Below, one piece after another: positions 55,589 to 64,000 of a stretch of 64,000 bases of DNA. Within the stretch, counting starts at the first letter, position 1, and each line of letters begins with the position of its first letter. A model generated the notes under the pieces. That model made no database searches. It was not told the DNA's origin and was given only the letters and a program-made list of their open reading frames with translations. The position numbers and the translations under genes were made by a program. This DNA comes from Candidatus Jettenia sp. AMX2 (GTDB lineage Bacteria > Planctomycetota > Brocadiia > Brocadiales > Brocadiaceae), in contig CP129469.1 of the NCBI GenBank assembly GCA_030583665.1, positions 1,240,001 to 1,304,000 on the forward strand, written 5' to 3'.

Positions 55589-57532
55589 TCATTCTTTTTT
55601 CTTGGAATCTTTACCCATGTAGGGCAGGCCTTTTTGCGGCTGTGCCCCTTCCGGAGAGACACCATCGTGGTTGTTCTGGTTTTTGGGATGTTTCTTTTCT
55701 ATATTGAGCAATTCAAGTATCTTATCACCTTCCAAAACCTCTTCTTCCGTTAGTTTTCTGGATAACAACTCTAATTTATCCCGGTTTTCCAGAATTAATT
55801 TTTTTGTTTTTTCGTAACTTTTCATAATAATCTTGGTAACTTCTTCATCGATGACCATTGCAGTTTTTTCGCTATACTCTTTTTCCTGAACAAGGTCATG
55901 CCCGAGGAATATATTCCCTGATTGCCTGCCAAAAGTTTGAGGTCCCAGTACCTTGCTCATACCAAACCGGCATACGTAATTTCTCGCCAATTGTGAGACC
56001 TTTTCCAGATCATTTTGAGCACCGGTAGATATTTCTTGTAAAAATATTTCTTCAGCAGCCCGGCCTCCCAGCAGTACGCATAATGTATCGAGAATTTCAG
56101 ATTCACTTGTTAAATATTTATCTTCCGTTGGCAGTTGCATGGTATATCCTAATGCTGCTACTCCCCTCGGGATAATAGAGACCTTGTGGACAGGATCCGT
56201 GTTGGGAAGCAGCGCAGCTATTAAGGTATGGCCTGATTCATGTATTGCAACCGTGTTTCTTTCATGCATACTCATGATCCTGCTTTTCCTTTCAGGACCA
56301 GTCAGTACTCTGTCAATGGAGGATTCAAGCTCTTCCATTCCTACATATTGCTTATTATGCCTTGCTGCAAGGAGGGCGGCCTCATTAATAACATTTGCCA
56401 GATCCGCTCCGGAAAATCCTGGTGTACGCTTTGCGATAATTTTTAGGCTTATATCAGATGCCAGCTTTATATTTTTTGCGTGAACCGACAAAATAGCTTC
56501 CCTTCCGGAAACATCAGGCCTGTCGACCGTTATTTGTCTGTCAAAACGGCCAGGGCGTAACAATGCACTGTCAAGAACGTCCGGCCGGTTAGTTGCAGCA
56601 ATTACAATAACCCCTTTTTGTGAATTGAAGCCATCCATTTCTGCCAGAAGCTGATTGAGTGTTTGTTCACGCTCATCATGGCCTCCACCAAGACCCGTAC
56701 CCCTTTGGCGGCCAACACTGTCAATTTCATCTATGAAGACGATGCAAGGCGCCTTTTCCTTTGCCTGTTCAAACATATCCCGTACCCTTGCGGCACCCAT
56801 GCCCACAAACATTTCAACAAAATCCGAACCGCTGATAGAGAAAAAGGGTACCCCTGCCTCACCGGCAACAGCCTTAGCCAGCAATGTTTTCCCAGTACCC
56901 GGAGGTCCTACAAGGAGCACGCCTTTGGGAATTTTCCCGCCGAGTTTCTGGAATCGTTCCGGATAAGAGAGAAAGTCTATAATTTCCCGTAGTTCTTCTT
57001 TTGCTTCGTCACACCCTGCTACATCTAAAAAAGTTGTTTTCTGTGATCCGTTTTCAGAATAAAGTTTGATTTTTGCCTTCCCAAACGACATGAAAGGAGA
57101 TCCCATTCCGCCAACCTTCTTCAAAAGAAATACCCAGACCAACACCATGACGCCAAAAGGCAGAATCCACCACATGAGAAGGTTTTTAATGAAATTGTTT
57201 TCTGCAAGACCTTTAAATTTAACCTTCTGCGACTCTAGCTCATTAACGAGCTCATTGTCAGAAATCGGTACCGTGAAGAATGCAACCTTTTCTTCCTTAC
57301 TGCTATCCTCTGATAACCTTCTGTAATGTCCCCGGATAACATTAGACCCGACAGTGCAATCAGAGATATAGCCGTTTTTTAAATACATCCTGAATTGGCT
57401 ATAAGATATTTCTTCGGCCCTGGGGGATAAAAACATCTGTGCAATATACATAATGGCAAGAAAAAGAAGGATATATCCGATTGAAAATGGTGGTTTCTTT
57501 GTTTTGCCTGAATTTTTATTTTTCTTAAGCAT
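55589..57532 (-). CDS. ftsH: ATP-dependent membrane metalloprotease FtsH
   Basis: The 647-residue protein has two N-terminal membrane segments (about 18-35 and 112-135), an AAA+ domain (Walker A GPPGTGKT, Walker [29 protein letters not shown]) and an M41 zinc protease domain (HESGH, with Ala of the usual HEAGH replaced by Ser). It degrades misfolded membrane proteins. The C-terminal tail is hydrophilic ([17 protein letters not shown]). Confidence 0.97.
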   Translation of the reverse strand: MLKKNKNSGKTKKPPFSIGYILLFLAIMYIAQMFLSPRAEEISYSQFRMYLKNGYISDCTVGSNVIRGHYRRLSEDSSKEEKVAFFTVPISDNELVNELESQKVKFKGLAENNFIKNLLMWWILPFGVMVLVWVFLLKKVGGMGSPFMSFGKAKIKLYSENGSQKTTFLDVAGCDEAKEELREIIDFLSYPERFQKLGGKIPKGVLLVGPPGTGKTLLAKAVAGEAGVPFFSISGSDFVEMFVGMGAARVRDMFEQAKEKAPCIVFIDEIDSVGRQRGTGLGGGHDEREQTLNQLLAEMDGFNSQKGVIVIAATNRPDVLDSALLRPGRFDRQITVDRPDVSGREAILSVHAKNIKLASDISLKIIAKRTPGFSGADLANVINEAALLAARHNKQYVGMEELESSIDRVLTGPERKSRIMSMHERNTVAIHESGHTLIAALLPNTDPVHKVSIIPRGVAALGYTMQLPTEDKYLTSESEILDTLCVLLGGRAAEEIFLQEISTGAQNDLEKVSQLARNYVCRFGMSKVLGPQTFGRQSGNIFLGHDLVQEKEYSEKTAMVIDEEVTKIIMKSYEKTKKLILENRDKLELLSRKLTEEEVLEGDKILELLNIEKKHPKNQNNHDGVSPEGAQPQKGLPYMGKDSKKKE

Positions 57533-57660
57533 AATTTATAGAATTAAGGTAATTGAACCTAATAAATAAAGATTTTCAAAGTATTTTCTTTACTACAAAG
57601 CTCTTTAAGTATATTAGAAAACAAGAATAATGTCAAAATATTTCACAAACAGGATTTAAG

Positions 57661-57688
57661 TTGATAATAGTTCAAAAGATACTATAAT
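57661..57688 (+). promoter_or_regulatory. tRNA-Pro promoter
   Basis: TTGATA (57661-57666) and TATAAT (57683-57688), 16-base spacer, ending 12 bases before the tRNA. Confidence 0.75.
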
Positions 57689-57700
57689 AAAGCTTTGCGT

Positions 57701-57778
57701 CGGGGTGTAGCGCAGCTTGGCTAGCGCGCTTGAATGGGGTTCAAGAGGTCGTGGGTTCAAATCCCGCCACCCCGACCA
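57701..57778 (+). tRNA. tRNA-Pro (anticodon GGG)
   Basis: Acceptor arms CGGGGTG and CACCCCG pair exactly; CTTGA and TCAAG enclose ATGGGGT, giving anticodon GGG. TTCAAAT is the T-loop. CCA is encoded (57776-57778). Confidence 0.97.
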
Positions 57779-57949
57779 GTATTTTCAATGGCTTTAAGCA
57801 TTTGATACATTTTTGTTTTCTCCGATGTGACCAAATTGTGACCAACTTCTAAAATCTGTATTCCAGCCCAATATGAAGAACATAAAGCAACAAAGGGTTT
57901 AAGTGGATTAAAAAATAAGATAAAATATAATAACGAACTTAAAAAGAAA

Positions 57950-58894
57950 TTGAAATCAATCATCAAAAATGGGATTTGCAGTTTAGTGCACCTGGCGTTG
58001 CATTTTCATCTTGGCTTTTTAATCAAAGTGCTGGCGGAAGTAATTTTGTATTCTCCGTTCAGCCGGTATTTGCATCTTATAACCAAACCTGTAGCCGAAA
58101 GAGATATTCCTTTGGCTACAACAATAGCGCAAAGAGGCATCAAGCGGCAAGTCCGTGAAAAGTTATCAGATGTTGTGAATACATCAACAGTAAAGAACTT
58201 TAAGGTTCTTCCTGAACTCAATTATGTCAAAAAGGAAAAATTCAGAGTACTGGACAAGGTTTTAAGTGTCCTTGAAGGGAATGGTATTCGTCCTTTTTTG
58301 TCTTTCGGCCTTCTTCTTGGAATGGTTCGTGAAGCGGATATTATGAATCATGATAAGGACTTGGATATAGGTGTTTTCACATCGGAAGCTTTGAGTGGAG
58401 ATGTGCGGGGCATACTCTTATCGGCCGGTTTTGAGGTAAAGCATTTTGAGGGTGGGGAATGGCCCTGCCGAATTAAAGTTTTTGATCCGTTATTTCCTGT
58501 TTCCATCGATATTGTATTTTTCCACAGGGAAAACGACACCTTGCTTACGTACGTCAAATATGCCGGTTATACCATAATACGGAAGCGTAAACCATTCGGT
58601 CTGCGTCAAGATACTTTTTTGGGAAGGCATGTTTGGGTTCCCTCACATCCTGAGGAATTTCTTATTGAGAACTATGGCCAATGGAAGGTAAAACCGGACT
58701 ATTATCATTATATCCTTAGCTCTCCTTTGACAGATTTTTCTCAACCTGTAATACACTATTGCCTTCTCCAGGAACTTTTTCTTTCACTAGCCGTTAAACG
58801 ATTTCATCATGTCAGAAGCCTCTTGAAAATAGCGAGAACACATTTCAAGGAAGACACATTCTTTAAGAATATCTGCCTTTATGAAAGATCTTAA
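57950..58894 (+). CDS. LicD/fukutin-like nucleotidyl- or phosphotransferase
   Basis: The 314-residue protein has the LicD core: LDKVLSVLEGNGIRPFLSFG, LLGMVREADIMNHDKDLDIG (with the Asp-x-Asp metal site) and PVSIDIVFF. LicD proteins attach phosphocholine or similar head groups to surface glycans. The frame opens with TTG at 57950 and has no ATG before the core, so the start is uncertain. A hydrophobic stretch near residues 15-40 may bind the membrane. It overlaps the cytidylyltransferase gene by 14 bases, which fits a shared pathway through a CDP-linked donor. Confidence 0.8.
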   Translation: MKSIIKNGICSLVHLALHFHLGFLIKVLAEVILYSPFSRYLHLITKPVAERDIPLATTIAQRGIKRQVREKLSDVVNTSTVKNFKVLPELNYVKKEKFRVLDKVLSVLEGNGIRPFLSFGLLLGMVREADIMNHDKDLDIGVFTSEALSGDVRGILLSAGFEVKHFEGGEWPCRIKVFDPLFPVSIDIVFFHRENDTLLTYVKYAGYTIIRKRKPFGLRQDTFLGRHVWVPSHPEEFLIENYGQWKVKPDYYHYILSSPLTDFSQPVIHYCLLQELFLSLAVKRFHHVRSLLKIARTHFKEDTFFKNICLYERS

Positions 58895-59339
58895 AATTGT
58901 TTATACCAAAGTGGTTGCCGATTTATTTCATTATGGCCACGTCAACTTTTTTCGCCAGGCGAAGAAGTTGGGGGATAAGCTTTATGTTCATGTGGTAGAC
59001 GATGAGAGAATCAGGAAGCATAAATGCCAGCCCATTATGACTCAACAAGAGAGAATAGCCGTCGTCGAAGCCTGCTGGTATGTAGATAAGGTGTTTGCTG
59101 AGGGACCTAAGGTCATCACAAAGGATTTCATGAGAGAACGGGGATATGCTGTATATGCCTTTTCTTATGTTGACGAAGAGGAATTGAAAACGAAGAGAAA
59201 CGATTGCCTGGATTTGCCTGAAAGCATGCTTGGCGTTATTCCATACACTCCCAACATTTCGACGACCGCTGTCATTCAGCGTATTCTTGATCACCATTCC
59301 AGCCGCGATCGAATTGAAGGGAAAGGGTATCGAAATTGA
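58881..59339 (+). CDS. cytidylyltransferase-like protein (TagD/GCT type)
   Basis: The 152-residue nucleotidyltransferase has ADLFHYGHVNFFRQAKKLG, with the HxGH motif as HYGH, and the ISTTAVIQRI end corresponding to the ISTTxI signature. Such enzymes make CDP-glycerol, CDP-ethanolamine or CDP-choline type donors. The family's usual GTFD strand reads KVVADLF here, a deviation near the active site. It is translationally coupled to the LicD-like gene. Confidence 0.85.
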   Translation: MKDLKIVYTKVVADLFHYGHVNFFRQAKKLGDKLYVHVVDDERIRKHKCQPIMTQQERIAVVEACWYVDKVFAEGPKVITKDFMRERGYAVYAFSYVDEEELKTKRNDCLDLPESMLGVIPYTPNISTTAVIQRILDHHSSRDRIEGKGYRN

Positions 59340-59615
59340 GAGTGTTTATGAATAGAATTTATCTTTTTTTCTATAAGTATGCCGGTGCAATAGACTATTA
59401 CCCTTCGCAATGACGATGATAATTGAAAGACATCGGGTCTTTAAAGTGGAAAAGGTGATCATATCTTTTACTATTGGTTTTTATGTCATCTCACAACTGA
59501 ATCATCTGCTTGGCACCCCAAAATCATAGTATTAACATGGTAAAACAAGGACGCGTACTGTTTGAAAACGATTGATGCAATACCGCTTAAATTATGAATT
59601 ACAACGAGAATTGCT

Positions 59616-60362
59616 TTAATCCTGTTTTTGGAGGTGTTTAAGCATACCCAGCATTTCCACCGGGAATAAAATAGTGGTATTTTTCTCTTTGGCAGCTTCC
59701 GTTAACGTTTCCAGATATCTCAGGACAATTGGTTCTGCACTCAAAACTTCTCCGGCAGCTTTAAGTTTCGTGGATGCCAAATATTCCCCTTCTGCCAGAA
59801 TAATTTTGGCTCTTTTCATTCTTTCCGCTTCTGCCTGCTTGGCAATAGCCCTCTGCATTGCCTCGGGGATTTCTACGTGCTTTATCTCTACTGCAGTCAC
59901 TTTTATCCCCCAGGGATCCGTAGCTGCGTCAATAATTGCATGAAGTTTCTGGTTCAGTTTTTCTCTTTCAGCCAATAATTCATCCAATTCAGAAGCTCCG
60001 ACAACCCCTCTTAAAGAGGTTTGCGAGTTTTGAGAAGCGGCCATCAGGTAATTTTCCACCTCAATGGTTGCCCTGCCGGGATCTGACACCCTGAAATATA
60101 AAACTGCATCAACCCGTACCGGAACATTGTCCTTGGTGATGACATCCTGTGAAGGGATATCCAGGGTTACAACCCTCAGATCCGTTTTTACCATCTTATC
60201 AATGATTGGAATTATCAAAAACAAGCCCGGTCCCTTTATACCGGCAAATCTTCCCAGCCTGAAAATCACTCCCCTTTCATATTCTCTGCAGATTTTGATT
60301 GCCTGTGGAATAATAATTAAAGCGAACAGTATTAACCCAAACCAAAAATACATGGTCATCAT
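59616..60362 (-). CDS. slipin/stomatin-type SPFH protein
   Basis: The 248-residue protein has one N-terminal membrane segment (residues 4-22), then the SPFH domain: EYERGVIFRLGRFAGIKGPG, DIPSQDVITKDNVPVRVDAV and RGVVGASELDELLAERE. A helical tail with AKQAEAERMKRAKIILAEGE follows. It forms membrane scaffolds. It stands directly behind nfeD (53-base gap), the classic prokaryotic slipin-NfeD pair in which the protease cleaves the stomatin tail. Confidence 0.93.
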   Translation of the reverse strand: MMTMYFWFGLILFALIIIPQAIKICREYERGVIFRLGRFAGIKGPGLFLIIPIIDKMVKTDLRVVTLDIPSQDVITKDNVPVRVDAVLYFRVSDPGRATIEVENYLMAASQNSQTSLRGVVGASELDELLAEREKLNQKLHAIIDAATDPWGIKVTAVEIKHVEIPEAMQRAIAKQAEAERMKRAKIILAEGEYLASTKLKAAGEVLSAEPIVLRYLETLTEAAKEKNTTILFPVEMLGMLKHLQKQD

Positions 60363-60415
60363 AGTTTTACTTTCTATAAATAAGAATTATTTTTATTATA
60401 ATACGGTAAATTATA

Positions 60416-61705
60416 TTAATCTAAAAATTCCGGTTTTTCAACAAAAAGAGTATTGCCCCTGACCTCCCTTATCTTAACCCTTGATTTTTCAGGTATGGGT
60501 TTTCCGTCAAAACTTTCGGCCTGCCAGATTTCCTGTCTCAAAATTACCTGGCCGATGGGATTAAGTTCTTTTATCACTTCACCTTCCAGACCAATTAACG
60601 CTTCAACACCGGTTATTGGTTTCGTCTTAAAGACCTTCACCACGCCCCTTCCAATAATAATAAAAAGGAGGCCGATACCAACCAAGGTTCCTAATACAAC
60701 CATGGTTACAGCATCAAAAATTTCCGGGCGTAAAAATGGTTCTCCTTCCAGGGTAAAGATTCCAAAAACAAGGGAAACAATACCCAGAAAACCGAAAACG
60801 CCAAAACCCGGCTGGAAGATTTCCAGAAACAAGAGAAAAGCTCCAAGAACAAGAAAAATGATACCCAGAACGTTAAAAGTAATTACCCCTATTCCCCAAA
60901 GGCCTATGAAAAGAAAAATCAGACTTACGAATCCCGTCAGCTCAAATTCACCCGTCCTGAAAGCTAAAATCAAGCCCAGGCCGCCCAGGGTTAAAAAAAG
61001 GGAAATCAAATAGGGATGAGAGAGGAAGTCAAAAAAACTTTCCACCATTGTCGGCTGGATTCTGATTATTTCGGGTTCGGTAATTTCCAACCCGGAAAAT
61101 AATTCATCCAGGTTACGGGCTGTGCCGTTAATAATGCCGGTTTCCTGTGCTTCCCTGCCAGTTAAGGTTAAATTTTCTCTGACGAATTTTTCAGCGATTT
61201 CCGGATCTCTTCCCTTGGCCTCGGCCAAACCTTTTATCCATGAAACCATTCCCTCCTTTACTTTATCGGAGACCTCCGCTCTGCCAAACATCTCCACGGG
61301 CTGGGCAGCGCCGATGGATGCGGTAGGATGAGCAAAGGCAAAGTCGGCAGCCAACAAAATAAAGGTGCCTGCCGAATATGCCCAACCTCCCTCTTTATGA
61401 ACAAAAACAACTATTTTGACGTTACTTGTTAAAAGTAAATCAACGATGTTTTGGGTTGCTTTCAGAAGTCCACCCGGTGTGTGTAGTTTGATAACCAGAT
61501 AATTTGCCTCTGACTCTTTGGCTTTTCTCACCACTCTTTTCAGATACTGCAAGGTTCCGGCCTTAATTTCTCCGTCAATCTCAGCCAGAAAAATTACGCT
61601 ATCTTTTGATTGTGCAGTTATTTTTTGTAATGGGAAAAGGGTGAAAAATACTATACACAGCAGCGCCAAAAGAATTATTTTCTTAATGTTCTTAATGGAT
61701 TTCAT
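60416..61705 (-). CDS. nfeD: NfeD-family membrane serine protease
   Basis: The 429-residue protein begins with a signal or anchor (MKSIKNIKKIILLALLCIVF); the ATG at 61705 is chosen over an upstream frame without signal. A ClpP-like domain follows with the nucleophile in GWAYSAGTFI and HPTASIGAAQPVE. Four or five membrane segments lie at about 235-350. A C-terminal OB-fold ends it (GLEGEVIKELNPIGQVI and SRVKIREVRGNTLFVE). It processes the partner stomatin. It follows the archaemetzincin gene by 38 bases. Confidence 0.93.
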   Translation of the reverse strand: MKSIKNIKKIILLALLCIVFFTLFPLQKITAQSKDSVIFLAEIDGEIKAGTLQYLKRVVRKAKESEANYLVIKLHTPGGLLKATQNIVDLLLTSNVKIVVFVHKEGGWAYSAGTFILLAADFAFAHPTASIGAAQPVEMFGRAEVSDKVKEGMVSWIKGLAEAKGRDPEIAEKFVRENLTLTGREAQETGIINGTARNLDELFSGLEITEPEIIRIQPTMVESFFDFLSHPYLISLFLTLGGLGLILAFRTGEFELTGFVSLIFLFIGLWGIGVITFNVLGIIFLVLGAFLLFLEIFQPGFGVFGFLGIVSLVFGIFTLEGEPFLRPEIFDAVTMVVLGTLVGIGLLFIIIGRGVVKVFKTKPITGVEALIGLEGEVIKELNPIGQVILRQEIWQAESFDGKPIPEKSRVKIREVRGNTLFVEKPEFLD

Positions 61706-61743
61706 TTTTAAATTGTAACATAACGATCCGCAACAAGGAAACC

Positions 61744-62301
61744 TCAATTTTCCAAAAGGAATTGGTTGAGCTGCATTTTGCATTTTTTACAGAAACCGGG
61801 ACCTTTGATGTCGGTGTCTTTCAGTGAATTTGAAAAATGCATGATACATTTCCGGTCTTCACAATGGCCTAATCTATATGTATGACCTATCTCATGGATT
61901 GCCTCTTTAGCAGAGCGTTCCAAAAAGAGTTTTTCATTCTTAGGTAAACCATAATATTCCTGCCGGAGTCTTGTAAAAGAAATTATACAAACACCGTCAA
62001 CCGTATCCGCCTCTCCAAAAATAAAGTTTAATTCAGGTACAAACAAATCTGCATCGATAACGCCAAGAATCAGTTCTTCCTTTGTTCTTATCTGTTTTAG
62101 CCTTTTCAGGATTTCTGTGGAGTGGTATTGATTTCTTCCCGGATTAAATGCGTAGCGGGGGACGGGTTGCACTTTCCCTATCCTTACCTTGAGTCCAAAT
62201 CTGCCGGAGAGCTCCACCTGCAAGTGATCTGAAACATTTTTTGGGATTGAACCAAACGGAATAATTGAAAGGAATAAGACTGTTATCGGTTTCATATCCA
62301 T
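61744..62301 (-). CDS. archaemetzincin-family zinc metalloprotease
   Basis: The 185-residue protein has the complete signature: AIHEIGHTYRLGHCEDRKC, CIMHFSNSL, KGPGFCKKC. The three histidines bind catalytic zinc and the four cysteines a structural zinc, as in archaemetzincins (AMZ). The start among three close ATG/Met choices is uncertain. Members are found in archaea, some bacteria and vertebrates, but the bacterial role is unknown. It is upstream of nfeD and slipin, forming a three-gene, probably membrane-proteolysis unit. Confidence 0.92.
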   Translation of the reverse strand: MDMKPITVLFLSIIPFGSIPKNVSDHLQVELSGRFGLKVRIGKVQPVPRYAFNPGRNQYHSTEILKRLKQIRTKEELILGVIDADLFVPELNFIFGEADTVDGVCIISFTRLRQEYYGLPKNEKLFLERSAKEAIHEIGHTYRLGHCEDRKCIMHFSNSLKDTDIKGPGFCKKCKMQLNQFLLEN

Positions 62302-62643
62302 AATATAACATATCATTTAAAGAACCCAGAACAAATTATATGCAAATTCTAAGATCTCAGGGTTGTAAATGTGATATTGGTAGTGACGTATTACCATACA
62401 TTTTAATCATTTGAATAAATCGTAGTTTGATATTGATATATTTCTTTTTCTAAGAAGAAAATTTGTAATCAGAAAAGTTAGCAACTATGATACCATTGTA
62501 TGAGAGTAAAGGAAAATAAATATTGTATGAAAATTGAATCTGTAGTAGAATGCCGCCTAAAACCAAAAGGGGGAGTTTTTTAGTTTCAGAAAAAATGCAG
62601 AATTCTAATAATTAAATCAACGTAAAGAAAGGATCTGTTACAT
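62302..62643. other. intergenic region before cas3
   Basis: About 340 AT-rich bases. No CRISPR repeat, promoter with good consensus or small gene is evident. Confidence 0.5.
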
Positions 62644-64000
62644 GTGAAAGAACTATACGCACATTCCGCCAACTCAGAAGGTCAAAAACACAGACTTGAT
62701 GAACATCTAAAAGAGGTTGCTAGTCTGGCTAAAAAGCTGGCAGATAAATTTGGTGCAGGCAATCTGGCTTATTTGGCTGGTTTGTGGCATGATCTCGGTA
62801 AAATTAATCCACGGTTTCAAGATTACCTTGAAATATGCAATCGCGATCAACAACCTGGAAAAGTTCCACATGCGATTTGGGGCGCTGCTCTGGCATATAA
62901 TATCACTTCTAGAATTGGTGGTGGGAACCGTTGGGAAGAAATCTCTCTAATAATTGCAGGACATCATAGCGGTATTGATCAGCCAGGGTCTTTGTCGCAA
63001 CGTATGGAACAGCGTATTCAGCAAGAGACAGGATTTCTACAAAGTATTGCTAAATACCTTCATCAACTTCCGTCGCCCCCTTCTTTCAAGATTTCTGAGT
63101 CAACCAGAACAGAAAGAGAACTGTTCATCCGCATGGTTTTTTCTGCACTTGTTGATGCCGATTATCTGAATACGGAAAAACATTTCAATAACAATCAATA
63201 TGAATTGAGGCAATATCAGTTGCGACTGGAAGACTTGCTTGAGCGATTCTACGATAGCCAAACAAAGTTAATGAAAGACGTGGATGCCAAACTTAATGTC
63301 AATCGTGTTCGTAAAGATGTTTATGAATTTTGTGATAAAGTCGCAGTAGAAAAGCCTGGTATCTATCGCTTGACCGTTCCGACTGGCGGCGGGAAGACCA
63401 GAAGCAGTTTAGCGTTTGCGTTGAAGCATGCTATCAAATGGGAGATGGACAGGGTTGTTGTTGCAATACCCTATACAAGCATTATAGATCAGACAGCCAG
63501 GGAATACCGTAAAATTCTTGGGAATGATGCGGTACTTGAACATCATAGCCAGGTAAATGTGCCTGCTGATGAAAGCCAGGATTTGCAGCATGTTTTCCTA
63601 AAGCTTGCCAGTGAGAATTGGTCGGCACCGCTTGTAGTAACAACAACTGTACAGCTTTTCGAAAGCATATTTTCGAATCAACCTGGCAAGGCACGTAAGC
63701 TTCATAATTTAGCAAAAAGTGTAATCCTTATTGATGAAGTTCAGGCATTACCGCCTGAATTATTAACTCCGACACTTGATGTCCTCAAAGAACTTGCAGT
63801 CAGATATGGTGTTTCAGTTGTTCTCTGCACCGCAACACAGCCTGAATATGAAACTGTGGCTAACTCCATTTGGAATGACGTCCTGGTAACCGATATCGTG
63901 CCTAAAGAGGTATATGCACGTCATTTTAAAGAATTGCAACGTATCAAATATTGTTATCTGCCACCAATTACATGGCATGATTTGGCTGCAACAATCAGAG
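62644..64000 (+). CDS. cas3: CRISPR-associated helicase/nuclease Cas3, 3' partial
   Basis: A GTG at 62644, with AAAGGA about 10 bases upstream, opens a frame that runs to the window end (452 codons). An N-terminal HD nuclease domain is followed by a helicase domain. HD residues are AHS at 6-8, LWHDLGK with His49 and Asp50, PHAIWGA with His76 and AGHHSG with His107/His108. The helicase has TVPTGGGKT (244-252), LIDEVQALP (DEVQ as DExH box, 364-367) and CTATQPE. Cas3 unwinds and cuts DNA marked by Cascade. The HD-helicase order and sequence resemble subtype I-C, but only the next genes can show this. Confidence 0.93.
   Translation, partial: MKELYAHSANSEGQKHRLDEHLKEVASLAKKLADKFGAGNLAYLAGLWHDLGKINPRFQDYLEICNRDQQPGKVPHAIWGAALAYNITSRIGGGNRWEEISLIIAGHHSGIDQPGSLSQRMEQRIQQETGFLQSIAKYLHQLPSPPSFKISESTRTERELFIRMVFSALVDADYLNTEKHFNNNQYELRQYQLRLEDLLERFYDSQTKLMKDVDAKLNVNRVRKDVYEFCDKVAVEKPGIYRLTVPTGGGKTRSSLAFALKHAIKWEMDRVVVAIPYTSIIDQTAREYRKILGNDAVLEHHSQVNVPADESQDLQHVFLKLASENWSAPLVVTTTVQLFESIFSNQPGKARKLHNLAKSVILIDEVQALPPELLTPTLDVLKELAVRYGVSVVLCTATQPEYETVANSIWNDVLVTDIVPKEVYARHFKELQRIKYCYLPPITWHDLAATIR

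Noticed and set aside
60453-61013. 186-codon plus-strand frame opposite nfeD
   Set aside because: Its composition (Pro, Lys, Arg, Thr runs) is the complement of membrane helices of NfeD.
62717-63169. Two short plus-strand frames near the window end
   Set aside because: They are out-of-frame shadows of cas3, which is open from 62644 to the window end.

Overview
The window is a chromosomal stretch of a Gram-negative-type bacterium with AT-leaning, housekeeping-rich DNA. Lipoprotein and periplasmic signal sequences, many intergenic palindromic repeats and the general style of the proteins suggest a planctomycete, possibly of the anammox order Brocadiales. No rRNA or anammox marker gene is present, so this assignment is inference only.

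Layout. 1-9570: the end of a PQQ-type sugar dehydrogenase, a DUF4197 lipoprotein, a globin, cysS, gltX, sppA, ubiX, a CPBP protease, a bifunctional nuclease and tRNA-Ser(UGA). 9773-16000: an accessory island behind tRNA-Ser(GCU). It reads as a decayed integron: the C-terminal end of an integron-type integrase (frameshifted at the catalytic tyrosine), then a GC-rich DUF262/HNH gene cassette, then a second cassette with a broken hsdR and an intact hsdM. Each cassette is closed by an attC-like hairpin. A deleted DUF499 ATPase remnant follows. 16000-30530: a cold-shock gene behind a strong hairpin, aroA, ribD, guaA, a conserved unknown with weak BshC resemblance, a Cache-domain protein, a Cys-rich periplasmic protein, a sulfatase-modifying-factor-like protein, valS and a ChaN-PDZ protein.

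30530-34030: a gene-poor stretch, then a GEMM-type (cyclic di-GMP) riboswitch with a terminator, controlling a subtilase gene reduced to its propeptide, then an aldehyde dehydrogenase. 34200-47700: bacterioferritin, lysC, a solitary HicB, a cation/Ca2+ exchanger, a long UbiD, purQ, a nuoE-nuoF pair, a MobB-like P-loop protein, a TDT-family transporter, a cyclase, pyrF and trpG/pabA. 47820-55570: a candidate small RNA or attenuator, then nusA-infB-ylxP-rbfA-hisG-TPR-yebC on the plus strand. 55589-62300: ftsH, tRNA-Pro(GGG), a LicD-like plus cytidylyltransferase pair, slipin, NfeD and archaemetzincin. The window ends inside cas3 of a type I CRISPR-Cas locus; no CRISPR array is visible.

The most interesting region is the integron-like island. 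The cassette boundaries can be read base by base: the core site before the DUF262 gene (GTTGGGC) is the exact reverse complement of the inverse core of its own attC (GCCCAAC). The second cassette follows the same rule with one mismatch. Both cassettes carry restriction/defence-type genes.
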